NCBI RefSeq assembly: GCF_002953715.1
Contig: NZ_CP025012.1
Coordinates: forward strand, 248,001 to 312,000
Direction of reading: 5' to 3'
DNA from: Rhizobium leguminosarum
GTDB taxonomy: Bacteria > Pseudomonadota > Alphaproteobacteria > Rhizobiales > Rhizobiaceae
Length of the DNA: 64,000 nt
In this document: piece after piece, positions 17,953-26,680 of the stretch
Layout of the letters: the number at the start of each line of letters is the position of its first letter
Position numbering within the stretch: position 1 is the first letter of the stretch
Notes under the pieces: generated by a model
What the model was told of the DNA's origin: nothing
The model's input: the letters and a program-made list of their open reading frames with translations, nothing else
The model's database searches: none
Translations under genes and position numbers: made by a program

Positions 17953-18171
17953 ATGCCTAAAGAAGAAGTCCTCGAATTCCCGGGAATCGTCACCGAACTT
18001 CTGCCGAATGCGACGTTCCGCGTGAAGCTCGAAAACGAACACGAGATCATCGCCCACACCGCTGGCCGCATGCGCAAGAACCGCATTCGCGTTCTCGCCG
18101 GCGACAAGGTGCTTGTGGAAATGACGCCCTACGATTTGACCAAAGGCCGCATCACCTACCGTTTCAAGTAA
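17953..18171 (+). CDS. infA: Translation initiation factor IF-1
   Basis: A 72-residue OB-fold protein. [20 protein letters not shown] and [20 protein letters not shown] are followed by [20 protein letters not shown] and [11 protein letters not shown], near-identical to canonical IF-1 over its full length. It binds the 30S A-site during initiation. It precedes maf and yacG, a familiar alphaproteobacterial order. Confidence 0.98.
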   Translation: MPKEEVLEFPGIVTELLPNATFRVKLENEHEIIAHTAGRMRKNRIRVLAGDKVLVEMTPYDLTKGRITYRFK

Positions 18172-18228
18172 GTTTGCCCGAAGGTCCTGCAAGGGTTCTT
18201 GCTCCCGTCTGCCGATGGTCGAGGTTCC

Positions 18229-18849
18229 ATGGCGCTGAAATACAAGCTCATTCTGGCCTCAGGCTCGCCCCGGCGCGTCGACCTGCTCAACCAGGCCGGC
18301 ATCGAGCCCTCGCGCCTGATGCCGATGGATATCGACGAGGCGCCGAAGAAATCGGAGCATCCGCGTTCGCTTGCCCGCAGGCTCTCGGCGGAAAAGGCCG
18401 AAGCCGCCCTTGCCGCCATCAAGGGCGATATCACCTGGAAGGGCAGCTATATCCTGTCTGCCGATACGGTGGTCGCCGTTGGCCGGCGCATTCTCGGCAA
18501 GGCTGAGTTCGCCGACGAGGCGCTGAGTTCGCTGCATCTCCTCTCGGGACGCAACCATATGGTCTACACCGGCGTTTGCCTGGTGACGCCGGATCGCAAG
18601 ATCCGTCAGAAGATCGTCGAGACCAAGGTCCGCTTCAAGCGTCTCTCCGGTTTCGAGATCGAGAACTACCTGGCCTCCGGCCAGTGGCGCGGCAAGGCAG
18701 GCGCCTACGGCATCCAGGGCCTCGCCGGCACCTTCGTGCAGAAGATGGTGGGCTCCTACACCAATGTCGTCGGCCTGCCGCTTTATGAAACCATTCTGCT
18801 TTTGACCGGCGAAGGCTTCGATGTGCATAGCCGGTGGCCCGAGGGCTGA
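18229..18849 (+). CDS. maf: Maf-like nucleoside triphosphate pyrophosphatase
   Basis: A 206-residue Maf/HAM1-superfamily protein. [18 protein letters not shown] is the substrate loop, [12 protein letters not shown] follows, and [16 protein letters not shown] carries the conserved catalytic Asp. [17 protein letters not shown] and [20 protein letters not shown] are also typical. Maf proteins hydrolyse non-canonical or canonical NTPs and have been tied to septation arrest. An upstream TTG at 18199 is open, but the ATG at 18229 has GAGG just before it and gives the usual N-terminus. Confidence 0.93.
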   Translation: MALKYKLILASGSPRRVDLLNQAGIEPSRLMPMDIDEAPKKSEHPRSLARRLSAEKAEAALAAIKGDITWKGSYILSADTVVAVGRRILGKAEFADEALSSLHLLSGRNHMVYTGVCLVTPDRKIRQKIVETKVRFKRLSGFEIENYLASGQWRGKAGAYGIQGLAGTFVQKMVGSYTNVVGLPLYETILLLTGEGFDVHSRWPEG

Positions 18850-18862
18850 GCCCGACGGCCGA

Positions 18863-18962
18863 TGCTTAAAGCGCGTCACGATCTTTCAGATCCGCGCGTC
18901 GCGCTTTAAGGCGTTGTTTATACGCATGTCGTGTCGCACACTTTTTGCGCGACATGCTTTAG
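18863..18962. repeat. Rhizobial intergenic repeat, inverted copy before yacG
   Basis: CTTAAAGCGC (18865-18874) pairs with GCGCTTTAAG (18901-18910), and GCATGTCG with CGACATGC further on (about 18934-18957). The same modules occur after yacG at 19184-19284 in opposite order, so yacG is bracketed by inverted copies. Confidence 0.65.
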
Positions 18963-18973
18963 GACGGACCGAT

Positions 18974-19183
18974 ATGCCTGAAGAGAAGAAAGCGGCCGCC
19001 AAGGTCGAACCGCTGCGCAAGACGCGCCCTTGCCCCGAATGCGGTAAACCTTCCCACCGCGAACACTATCCCTTCTGCTGCAACCGCTGCCGCGAGGCCG
19101 ATCTCTCCCGCTGGCTGACCGGCGCCTATGCCATTCCGGTTGCCGACGACGAGACGAAGGCCGATTATCCCGATGAGGAATAA
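18974..19183 (+). CDS. yacG: DNA gyrase inhibitor YacG (zinc-binding)
   Basis: A 69-residue protein with the YacG zinc motif: CPECGKP near residue 20, then FCCNRCREADLSRWL. This gives four or five cysteines that bind one Zn2+, followed by the acidic C-terminal tail (DDETKADYPDEE) seen in the family. E. coli YacG binds GyrB and blocks DNA binding. It follows maf as in many alphaproteobacteria. Repeat copies lie on both sides. Confidence 0.92.
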   Translation: MPEEKKAAAKVEPLRKTRPCPECGKPSHREHYPFCCNRCREADLSRWLTGAYAIPVADDETKADYPDEE

Positions 19184-19284
19184 TGCCTGTCGCCCAAAAG
19201 TGCGCAGCGGTTTTGGGACAACGACATGCATAAATCAAAGACTTAAAGCGCGTCGCATGAATCCGGAGTGACGCGACGCGCTTT
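19184..19284. repeat. Rhizobial intergenic repeat, copy after yacG
   Basis: It begins right at the yacG stop with GCCTGTCGCCC, the AAAAGTGCGCAGCGGTTTT core and ACGACATGC. It ends with a perfect 12-bp inverted repeat, AAAGCGCGTCGC (19245-19256) and GCGACGCGCTTT (19273-19284). It could act as the yacG transcript end. Confidence 0.7.
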
Positions 19285-19367
19285 CGAGAATTCCGCCGGC
19301 GAAGCTCTTATTTTTCCTCACGAATCCGCAAAGCCGGCAAGACCGTCAAAAAAGAGTCATTTGACGC

Positions 19368-19395
19368 TTGCCATGGGCGAACAAGATGCTATAAC
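19368..19395 (+). promoter_or_regulatory. Candidate promoter for tRNA-Phe
   Basis: TTGCCA (19368-19373), a 16-base spacer and TATAAC (19390-19395) lie about 70 bases before the tRNA. A better -35 (TTGACG, 19361-19366) is 23 bases from the same -10, too far for normal spacing. Confidence 0.35.
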
Positions 19396-19465
19396 CCCGC
19401 TCGCTTCCGGGGTGAACCAAGGCCCCGCGGTTCTTTTCTTGAAAAGAACCATTGGAAGCAGGTTA

Positions 19466-19541
19466 GCCCAGGTAGCTCAGTTGGTAGAGCAGCGGATTGA
19501 AAATCCGCGTGTCACTGGTTCGATTCCGGTCCTGGGCACCA
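19466..19541 (+). tRNA. tRNA-Phe (anticodon GAA)
   Basis: Acceptor arms GCCCAGG/CCTGGGC pair fully. The anticodon loop is TTGAAAA (anticodon GAA), the T-arm is GGTTCGATTCC, and CCA is encoded at 19539-19541. Confidence 0.97.
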
Positions 19542-19774
19542 CTTTGATTTCCTTGCATAATTAGCGAATTTGTGACCTTGGGAAAAGGCGCCTGTTTGGC
19601 GGCCGTGGTGGCGAACGCCGAACTACGCTGTTCCGAGCATATAGGCGCGCGTGTTGGGCTGCCCTCCGTGCAGACAACCGTCGTAGAAAAGCCTCACTTG
19701 AAATTGCATTTGCGCAGGGCGAGCGCATCGCGCCGCATACCGAACCTAACTATTTGCTTATAGAGATTTTTTTG

Positions 19775-20752
19775 ATGTCAGTAGTTCGCAAGCTCCTATT
19801 CGGGCTGACGGCAGCGTTGGGCGTTGTGATTGTTGTCGGCGTTGGTTGGCTCTGGCAAGTTGCGGGCGCCTATGGGTTCAACACGATATTGCGTCGCGGC
19901 GGAACCTATTGGATCAACGTGAAGCCTGACGACGAGCGGCTATCCGCCTCCATGCAATTGGCGTTGAAGAGCCCTGTCCCAGGCGCGCAGCCGGGGTCGC
20001 TGGCCTGGCAACAGCCGGAGCCTGGCTTTGAAGTCGCGGAACTGCCGGTGCTTGCCGATGGACGCGAAGTCGACCGGATTTTTCTCAGCCGGATTGATCC
20101 GGCGCGCTTCCGCTTCGTTGTCCACAATGCACCAAAGGGTGATACGGGTATCGACGAATGGGAACATGCCCTGCCGAAGGCCGTGATGATCGTCAACGGC
20201 AGCTATTACGACACACATGGTCGTCCCGACACGCCCTTCATCAGTGAGGGTGTAGCGATGGGTCCCCAGCAGTATGATGCAAAGGCTGGTGCCTTCATTG
20301 CGGATGCAAGCTCGGCTGACATCCGTGACCTGACGCATCAAGATTGGGGAGGTGCCTTTGCCGGAGCGACGAATGCCATGGTTTCCTATCCGCTCCTGAT
20401 CGGTGACGATGGCCAAACCCACGTGAACGTGAAAAGCCGCTGGCTGGCCAACCGGACCTTCTTGGGCAAGGATGGCTCCGGCCGCATTGTTATCGGCACG
20501 ACGAAGGAAGCATTCTTTTCTCTCGATCGGTTGGCGGAGTTTCTCAAGGCATCGCCTTTGGATCTCGAGGTTGCCCTAAACCTCGATGGCGGCCCCATCG
20601 CATGCCGCAGCGTCCGATTGAACGGGTATAGCCAAAAGTTTTATGCTCGATGGGAGGCGCAGGTCGACGACGACAACGTCAAATTGCTGCGCTGGCCGAT
20701 TTCTCAGGCCACCTGGGCCATGCCCATGGTTTTGACCGTCGAACATAAATAG
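19775..20752 (+). CDS. Membrane-anchored phosphodiester-glycosidase-like (NAGPA/DUF2233) protein
   Basis: A 325-residue protein with one N-terminal membrane anchor (LLFGLTAALGVVIVVGVGWL, residues ~6-26) and a periplasmic domain. The domain carries MIVNGSYYDTHGRPDTPFIS, TNAMVSYPLLIGDDG, FLGKDGSGRIVIGTTKEAFF and VALNLDGGPIACRS, the pattern of the NAGPA superfamily: NGsfF-type Asn, a DGxxG-like turn and the LNLDGGxS-type catalytic loop. Such enzymes cleave sugar-phosphodiester bonds, and many bacterial members act on envelope polymers. A TTG at 19754 would lengthen it; the ATG gives a cleaner anchor. It is convergent with the secretion operon. Confidence 0.75.
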   Translation: MSVVRKLLFGLTAALGVVIVVGVGWLWQVAGAYGFNTILRRGGTYWINVKPDDERLSASMQLALKSPVPGAQPGSLAWQQPEPGFEVAELPVLADGREVDRIFLSRIDPARFRFVVHNAPKGDTGIDEWEHALPKAVMIVNGSYYDTHGRPDTPFISEGVAMGPQQYDAKAGAFIADASSADIRDLTHQDWGGAFAGATNAMVSYPLLIGDDGQTHVNVKSRWLANRTFLGKDGSGRIVIGTTKEAFFSLDRLAEFLKASPLDLEVALNLDGGPIACRSVRLNGYSQKFYARWEAQVDDDNVKLLRWPISQATWAMPMVLTVEHK

Positions 20753-20835
20753 CGAAAAGAATCGCAAGTCCGAGATGAGAGAACGCCGCCGGCATTCCGG
20801 TCGCGAGTGTCCCCGACAAACCCCTCTGTCAGAGG

Positions 20836-21114
20836 TTAGTGTCGCCCTTTCGATGTCTTCGCCAGCATCTCGCTCAGTGTTGCCGCCGAGAGCATGGATT
20901 CGGCCAAAAGCTTCTTGAGCTTCTGGTTCTCTTCCTCCAGTGCTCTCAATCTTTTGGCATGGAGACCGACATTCCCGGACTGCAAGGATTGCCACCGATA
21001 GAAGGTCGGCTCGCTGATGCCGTACCTGTGGCAAACATCTGCCACCGTCACCCCGGCTTGGTGCTCCTTCAGAATACCGGTAATCTGGTTGTCGTCGAAT
21101 TTTCTCTTGCCCAT
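20836..21114 (-). CDS. Orphan IS3-family OrfA-like helix-turn-helix protein
   Basis: A 92-residue protein starting MGKRKFDDNQITGILKEHQA. It has an HTH (VADVCHRYGISEPTFYRWQS) and a leucine-zipper-like helix ending ALEEENQKLKKLLAESM, the OrfA architecture of IS3-type elements. No OrfB reading frame follows; within 85 bases the next gene converges. No terminal repeats are evident. It starts only eight bases after the HlyD stop on the same strand, so it may be read as the last gene of the secretion operon. It is either an IS remnant or a captured DNA-binding protein. Confidence 0.75.
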   Translation of the reverse strand: MGKRKFDDNQITGILKEHQAGVTVADVCHRYGISEPTFYRWQSLQSGNVGLHAKRLRALEEENQKLKKLLAESMLSAATLSEMLAKTSKGRH

Positions 21115-21121
21115 CACCGCT

Positions 21122-22567
21122 TCAGTCCTCGCGAAATGCTCTGTTGAAACTGTCGAGGAGGGGTCTGATGGCATAGAGCGCCACGCTGCTTTTGCCCGTT
21201 TCGATCAGTGTCTGTGCGGGCATGCCCGCGACCATTTCCACATCTCTCATTTTCGCCAACCGCTCATCCGTTATACGGATCGTCGCGGCAAAGTAGGGCT
21301 GGCCGCTCCGCGCATCGATGAGACGGTCCGCCGAAACATACTCGACCCGGCCTTTCAGGAGTGGAACGCGCCGCTGATTGTATGGAAGGAGGTGAACCTG
21401 TGCTTCGAGTCCCGCACGGACGAGATTGATGTCTTCCGGCCTGACGTGGGCAGACACGACAAGGCGATCGGCGCCCGGCAGAAGATCGACCAGCGGTTCA
21501 CCCGCGCCGATCACCCCACCGGCTGTGTGGACACGCAGGTTCATGATCGTTCCATCTTCGGGAGCACGGATATAGGTCCTTGAAAGCTGGTCGTCGATCG
21601 CCCGCAAGCGCTCGCGCAGTTGCATGATCCGGCTTTCCGTCTCGCGCATGCCTTGGGCGACTTCGCTCAACCGGTCGCTCTCAAGCTTTGCGAGATCGGC
21701 CTGTGATCCGCTGATCACCTGGTAGGCGCGGGAGATCTGCGCCTCCACTTCACCCTGCTGGCCGTCAAGGTCTGCCTTTTCCCGCTGGAGGTTGAGAAGC
21801 CTGCTTTTTGTTTCCAGTCCTTTGGCGTTAAGGACCGTGACCTGATCCAGTTCCTGCCGAGAGATCGAGGCTCTGTCGGCCAGCGCCGCCTTCTGCGCGC
21901 CAAGTCCGACAATTTCCTGCCGCACCTGCGCGATTTTTTCATTGGCGATCTGAATTTCCGCCTGCATGACCCCGCGACGGGCTTCGAAGATTTTCTGTTG
22001 CCCGATCAGAATCGAGCCGACCAAGGGATACTTGGCCATTGCTGCCCTGAGATTCCCAGGATAGGCGATATGGTCGCTGCCCGTCTGCTCCGCAAGCAGG
22101 CGAGCGCGGCTTCCTTCGGCGTCCCAAAGTTGCCCTTGAATGCTGTCGCGCTCCGAGCGAGACTTCGTATCGTCGAGCTCGATTACGATTTGTCCGGCCA
22201 TGACCGCATCGCCGTTTTTGACGAGGATCTGTCGCACGATCCCGCCTTCCAGATGCTGAATGGTCTTGCGGCTGGATTCCGGTTCGATGACGCCCGATGC
22301 GACCGCAGCGCTTTTCAGCGGCGCCAGAACCGACCAGATCCCCAATCCGACGATGAAGACCAGGATCAACAGGTTGCCCGTCCAGACAACGCCTCTGAGC
22401 CCCGGCATGGGCGAAGGGGGGGCGGGTCCGCGCTGTTTCGCCTCGATCACCGGCAAATAGGCCGTCCGTTGCCTGGCTGTCGCCGTCGATCGTTGAGGCA
22501 ATCGCTGACCCGTCCCTGACGAATCTGATAATTTCGCCCGCGCTGCGTCCAGTTGAACAAGGGTCAT
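21122..22567 (-). CDS. Type I secretion membrane-fusion (HlyD/PrsE-family) protein
   Basis: A 481-residue adaptor. A ~60-residue cytoplasmic N-terminus is followed by one membrane helix (NLLILVFIVGLGIWSVLAPL, ~65-84). A barrel-sandwich/lipoyl half comes next (VIEPESSRKTIQHLEGGIVR), then a long coiled coil (~130-300) and the returning half with TYIRAPEDGTIMNLRVHTAG. The C-terminal region (DVEMVAGMPAQTLIETGKSS) is typical of the PrtE/PrsE group. It would bridge the ABC protein to an outer-membrane TolC partner, which is not encoded nearby. GGGAGGGAGG precedes the ATG; the ABC gene ends 14 bases upstream. Confidence 0.92.
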   Translation of the reverse strand: MTLVQLDAARAKLSDSSGTGQRLPQRSTATARQRTAYLPVIEAKQRGPAPPSPMPGLRGVVWTGNLLILVFIVGLGIWSVLAPLKSAAVASGVIEPESSRKTIQHLEGGIVRQILVKNGDAVMAGQIVIELDDTKSRSERDSIQGQLWDAEGSRARLLAEQTGSDHIAYPGNLRAAMAKYPLVGSILIGQQKIFEARRGVMQAEIQIANEKIAQVRQEIVGLGAQKAALADRASISRQELDQVTVLNAKGLETKSRLLNLQREKADLDGQQGEVEAQISRAYQVISGSQADLAKLESDRLSEVAQGMRETESRIMQLRERLRAIDDQLSRTYIRAPEDGTIMNLRVHTAGGVIGAGEPLVDLLPGADRLVVSAHVRPEDINLVRAGLEAQVHLLPYNQRRVPLLKGRVEYVSADRLIDARSGQPYFAATIRITDERLAKMRDVEMVAGMPAQTLIETGKSSVALYAIRPLLDSFNRAFRED

Positions 22568-22581
22568 GGCAGCCTCCCTCC

Positions 22582-24297
22582 CTACGTTCCTGTTCGAGAC
22601 GGTGGTTGAAGATAAGTTTCATAAATTCGCTCACTGTCGCCGACGGCAGCCACAGTCCCGTCACGCATGATGGCAATCTTGTTGGTGACCGGCAGGATCC
22701 CCATCCGGTGCGTTATGATCACGACGGTCATCCCCCTGGATTTCATGCGCTCGATTGCCGTGAACAGCATCCGTTCGCCGTCATAATCCAGGCTCGAATT
22801 CGGATCGTCGAGAACGATCAGAGACGGATTTCCATAGGCCGCCCGTGCCAGTCCCAGCTGTTGGCGCTGAGCTCGAAGGAGCAGGTTTCCACCTTCACCG
22901 ATATCGGTCTCGTAACCCTGGGGCAGCCGCATGATCGCTTCGTGCAACCCAACCAGCTTCGCGGCATCGATCGCTTTGCCGGGATCTCCTCCGTCCAGCC
23001 GGCCGATCACATCCTTGATCGCTCCTCCGAAAAGTTCGATGTCTTGCGGCAGATATCCGACGTGGCGGGTTCCCCCACAAAGGCGCAGAGCCGAGATATC
23101 TACCCCGCCGAGAAGAGCATATCCGCTCGTTGCTGGCACAACGCCTGCTATGACGCGACCCAGTGTCGATTTCCCTGATCCCGACGGACCGATGAGCGCC
23201 ATGCAATCGCCGGGCGCGAGGCGCAAGGTGATGCCAGTCAATATCGGCCGATCGGCGAATGGCTTGATATAGCTGACGTTATCGAGAACGAGGCCGTTGG
23301 GTTCCGGTATCGGCACCATTCGGGCATCGCAATCCGATGCAACTGCTATCAGCATTCTGTTCAAGCGACGGAAGGCACTGCGCGCAAACGTAAAGGAGCG
23401 CCATGCACCTATTGCGCCCTCGATTGGTGCAAGCCCGCGCCCGAGCAGCAGGCTCGCAACGAAGATGATCCCGGGACTGCCGCTGTTTATGAGCACCAAC
23501 CATGTCGCCGATCCCATCATGAGGATCTGCGCGAGCGTGCGGATCGATTTGGAGAAACCAATAATGATCTCCGTGCGATGCATCGCGATATCCTGCGCCC
23601 TTCTGGCCATTTCCGCATCGCGATAGACGATCATCGCTGCGCCATCCTGCATGCCCATTGCCCTGATTACCTCAATGTTTTTGAGGGCGGTCGCAAATCT
23701 GAGATAGCTCATCGAAAGGGCACGATTGGCGTGGGCAAGCGGCTCTCGCGTCGCCAGTTCCGTCAGGAACGCAAACAGCAGAAGTGCAACTGCGCACAGA
23801 AGACCGATGGTCCCAAGCAGCGGATGAACGAGAAAGAGCAGGAGCAGGAATACCGGTGCCCAGGGAACGTCAAAAAAAAGCGAGCTGGCCGGTGAATCGA
23901 GAAACTGGCGTAATGCGGCCAGGTCCCGGTAGCACTCCGTGGCGGCTCCCGTATCGGCGCGAGTGGCATATTCGAATGATGCGGTAAGCACCATCGGCCG
24001 CAGCCTGTGGTCCAGCCAGCTGCCGATGCGCGAAAGAGCTGCCCTGCGCACGATATCCAGCGTGGACCCGACCACCACGGCGATGGCGATGATCATCGTC
24101 AGCATCAGGAGCGTGTCGGCGCTTCTGCTCGACAGGACCCTGTCATAGATCTGCAGGAGATAGATGGACGGCGCCAGAAGAAAGAGATTGTAGCCGCAGC
24201 TATAGAGGAAGACCAACCCGAAGGCTCCGGCACAGGCTCGGAGCGCGACAACGAGCTGTGTCTGCGGGCGCAATGGCTTTATGGAAATCGTTGTCAT
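22582..24297 (-). CDS. Type I secretion ABC transporter (PrtD/PrsD family) with degenerate nucleotide-binding motifs
   Basis: A 571-residue fused membrane/ATPase protein. Residues ~25-300 form the six-helix ABC membrane domain, and ~335-565 the nucleotide-binding domain. Walker A is normal (GPSGSGKST, 370-378) and the switch His is present (IITHRMG, His530). The LSGGQ signature, however, reads LLRAQ (473-477) within GNLLLRAQRQQLGLARA, and Walker B is VLDDPNSSLD, with Asp498 in place of the catalytic Glu. It pairs with the HlyD gene and lies 90 bases after the glycine-rich gene, its likely substrate. The start follows AGCGAGAG; an ATG six codons earlier is possible. Confidence 0.9.
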   Translation of the reverse strand: MTTISIKPLRPQTQLVVALRACAGAFGLVFLYSCGYNLFLLAPSIYLLQIYDRVLSSRSADTLLMLTMIIAIAVVVGSTLDIVRRAALSRIGSWLDHRLRPMVLTASFEYATRADTGAATECYRDLAALRQFLDSPASSLFFDVPWAPVFLLLLFLVHPLLGTIGLLCAVALLLFAFLTELATREPLAHANRALSMSYLRFATALKNIEVIRAMGMQDGAAMIVYRDAEMARRAQDIAMHRTEIIIGFSKSIRTLAQILMMGSATWLVLINSGSPGIIFVASLLLGRGLAPIEGAIGAWRSFTFARSAFRRLNRMLIAVASDCDARMVPIPEPNGLVLDNVSYIKPFADRPILTGITLRLAPGDCMALIGPSGSGKSTLGRVIAGVVPATSGYALLGGVDISALRLCGGTRHVGYLPQDIELFGGAIKDVIGRLDGGDPGKAIDAAKLVGLHEAIMRLPQGYETDIGEGGNLLLRAQRQQLGLARAAYGNPSLIVLDDPNSSLDYDGERMLFTAIERMKSRGMTVVIITHRMGILPVTNKIAIMRDGTVAAVGDSERIYETYLQPPSRTGT

Positions 24298-24387
24298 TAT
24301 CAGCTCTCGCTGCATTTGATACTGACGAGAAGAGGCTGCTTACCTTGAGGGCCGCCGGCCGAAACCAGCGGCCCTTGAGGTCTGAGT

Positions 24388-24963
24388 TCACGAGCCGAGA
24401 TGGTCGACGTCGATATGGCCGAAGGCGTTTATGAAGTGATCAAGAGAATTGTTCACCGTCGTCGTTTCGGGATCCGTGTGAACCAGAGCTGACGAGATAT
24501 CGCCGCCTAGAGCGTTGTTCCCGTTGCCGCCGTTGCCGCCGACACCTGCGAGGATGGTGGCATGCTGATCGGCCACAAGCTGCGTATATTGTGTCGCGGT
24601 CGTAGCCGCATTCACGGAAGCCGTGTCGCCGCCGCTCGAGTTTCCTTGGCTGCCATTGGAGTGGGAATCTCCCCCCGCGCCGCCGTCGCCGCTGTTCGTG
24701 ACCGCCGCCAGGAAGCCGTTTTTGGCCTGAGCAAAGCCACCGTCTCCGCCACTGCCGGCGTCCCAACCTGCCTTCTGCCAAACGTGATCGCCGTTGTGCA
24801 GATGGGTATCTGCCCCGTAGACCGTTTGGACGGGGTCTACATATGCAACCGGGTTGTAGTTGATGTTCCCATCGTTGTGGCCATCACCGCCGTTGCCGGC
24901 ATTCGCGTCACCGGCATCCGGGTTGTTGAGATGAATCGTGTCGGATATCTGTGGAATAGGCAT
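24388..24963 (-). CDS. Glycine/asparagine-rich protein, candidate type I secretion substrate
   Basis: A 191-residue acidic protein without a Sec signal. Low-complexity stretches include NAGNGGDGHNDGNINYN, GSGGDGGFAQAKNG and NSGDGGAGGDSHSNGS. Near the end, ADQHATILAGVGGNGGNGNN (131-150) matches the motif repeated in the larger protein at 25568-26656. It ends in an acidic, hydrophobic tail (NNSLDHFINAFGHIDVDHLG), as expected for an uncleaved C-terminal type I signal. AAGGAG lies eight bases before the ATG; an overlapping GTG at 24972 is less likely. First gene of the secretion operon. Function unknown; a secreted matrix or adhesin component is my inference. Confidence 0.75.
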   Translation of the reverse strand: MPIPQISDTIHLNNPDAGDANAGNGGDGHNDGNINYNPVAYVDPVQTVYGADTHLHNGDHVWQKAGWDAGSGGDGGFAQAKNGFLAAVTNSGDGGAGGDSHSNGSQGNSSGGDTASVNAATTATQYTQLVADQHATILAGVGGNGGNGNNALGGDISSALVHTDPETTTVNNSLDHFINAFGHIDVDHLGS

Positions 24964-25567
24964 TGATGTCACTCCTTCTACTTCGTTTCGTCATTGTTAC
25001 TTTTACGGCGTGGGTATCCAGCATGTCACCGCTAGCCAATACAACCGCAATCGAATAATGCCTGCGATTTAATCTGTGAACTATCTAGATATTCGGTGAT
25101 GTTCCTTCGGGTATATACTTGCAGGTGACGGAACGTTATTTTGGATTAGTACGAAGTGATTTGCGGCCGGATGGCATGGGTCATGATCATGTCTGCGACC
25201 TCGTCGAAGCGACGCCGTTTTTCGAAGCAACGGCCACCCAAGCGAACCGGCTGCATTCCGGGGTTCTGATCAGGCTGCGCTTGGCGGCGGAGACCCCGCT
25301 TGGCGGTGAAACGCTGTCATGACCCGCCGCGAGAATGAGTGTGCAAGATGGAGGGCCTCTAACCCAAACGGGGATTGAGTGCTTGCAAACTCGCGCAACG
25401 GGCGCCGCGGCCCATGACAGCCAAATGGCTACAGTACTAGCCGATGAGATGTAGACGAATTGCAGGCTCTGCTTTTCCTGCGTTCAGATGCACAATGCCT
25501 GAACAATTCAGGCTGCATAGCGCCGCACGCTCGGTGGCCGTGCGGTTGACCGCGAATGGAGACGGTA
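24964..25567. other. Divergent intergenic region between the two glycine-rich genes
   Basis: About 600 bases, the first part AT-rich, that must carry the leftward operon promoter and the rightward promoter. A short open frame at 25119-25322 has no recognisable product and is not called. No clear operator was found by eye. Confidence 0.5.
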
Positions 25568-26656
25568 ATGGCGGAAACTCGTTCCTCATTGGAAGACTTG
25601 CCCAAGGCGGGCACCGATCAACACCTCGCCTCCAACTTGGCCGCGGGGCATCTGGCGCTGATGCCGACCTGGCTTCCATTGGATGTCGCTTCCGGTCCAA
25701 GCTATAATTCGGCCGGCAGCGGTGGCGATGGAATAAGCGAAGGCGTGATCAGCAGCAATTCATTGGCCGTCTTCATGCCGTCCAATGCCGCTATTGCAGG
25801 ACCTCATTCGGGTGCCGACGCTTTCCAGGGCAACGATGCGCTCATCAATCAGCATCCCACCGAAATGGCGGGGATAGGCGGGAATGGTGGAAGCGGCAAT
25901 GTTGCCATCGGCAGCGGCGATGGCGTCAATCATGCAGGCACCGGGGGCAATGGGCTCTTCTACGGTGGACTCGTCAGCACCGAAGTCGCGCTGTTTGCCC
26001 CCGTCAATACCGCCGTGGCGGCAGGCCCTGGCGCGACGGCGCACGCCGAGCAATCGAACAACGCAATGTTCCTGCAGGGCGCAACCCAGATCGGCGGCAT
26101 GGGCGGCTCGGGCGGAGACCATAACGTCGCGGGCCATGGCCCGTCGATAAGCCCGGGAACTGCGCTCACATTGACCGGCGACTTTTATGCGGGCCATGGC
26201 GGCGATGGATATTTCGTCGGCACTATGGTCGACGTGAGTATCGCCATCTTCTCACCGATCAACATCGCCATCGGCGCCGCGGGCGGCTCGGCGGAGGCCC
26301 ATCAGACAAACAATGTCATTTTCGATCAGGGCGCTGTGCAGATCGCAGGCATCGGCGGCAATGGCGGTGGCTTCAACCTGTCGTCAGACACGATTTTCAC
26401 CGGCAACCATGCGGGCGGCGGTGGCGGGGTAGGATCGTCGGCCGGCAGCATGGTCGATGTCAATTTCGGCTATTTCCATCCCATCAACATTGCCGTTCCC
26501 GCCGGCGGGACGGCGGACGCCCAGCAGATCGATCATGTTCTCTATGACCAACATGCGCTCCAGTTGGCCGGCATCGCCGGCCACGGCGGAGAAGGCAACC
26601 TCACCGACGCCCATTCGGCTCTCGTAGACGACATTCTGGCCTTCATGCATACCTAG
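25568..26656 (+). CDS. Glycine-rich protein with four tandem repeats, candidate type I secretion substrate
   Basis: A 362-residue protein lacking a Sec signal. After a ~50-residue leader come four imperfect repeats (about 51-123, 124-208, 209-282 and 283-345). Each has a GGxG opening, a hydrophobic strand such as VSIAIFSPINIAIGA, an Ala/Gln/Asn segment such as EAHQTNNVIFDQGAVQ, and a closing AGIGGNGG-type block. The tail is VDDILAFMHT. The repeats recall beta-roll/beta-solenoid or PGRS-like proteins but lack the calcium-binding GGxGxDxLx nonapeptide. GGAG lies six bases before the ATG. It is divergent from the secretion operon, sharing the DQxA..AGxGGNGG motif with the protein at 24388-24963. 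Confidence 0.8.
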   Translation: MAETRSSLEDLPKAGTDQHLASNLAAGHLALMPTWLPLDVASGPSYNSAGSGGDGISEGVISSNSLAVFMPSNAAIAGPHSGADAFQGNDALINQHPTEMAGIGGNGGSGNVAIGSGDGVNHAGTGGNGLFYGGLVSTEVALFAPVNTAVAAGPGATAHAEQSNNAMFLQGATQIGGMGGSGGDHNVAGHGPSISPGTALTLTGDFYAGHGGDGYFVGTMVDVSIAIFSPINIAIGAAGGSAEAHQTNNVIFDQGAVQIAGIGGNGGGFNLSSDTIFTGNHAGGGGGVGSSAGSMVDVNFGYFHPINIAVPAGGTADAQQIDHVLYDQHALQLAGIAGHGGEGNLTDAHSALVDDILAFMHT

Positions 26657-26680
26657 AACAGGATGATTTTAGGCCGGGTC

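Noticed and set aside
25119..25322. 67-codon frame in the spacer between the glycine-rich genes
   Set aside because: No ribosome site, no recognisable features, and a spacer that must carry two promoters.
25718..26602. Possible CRISPR-like or tandem DNA repeat
   Set aside because: The periodicity is at the protein level, units are long (63-85 codons) and diverged in DNA, and one reading frame spans them all. No CRISPR array was seen anywhere in the window.
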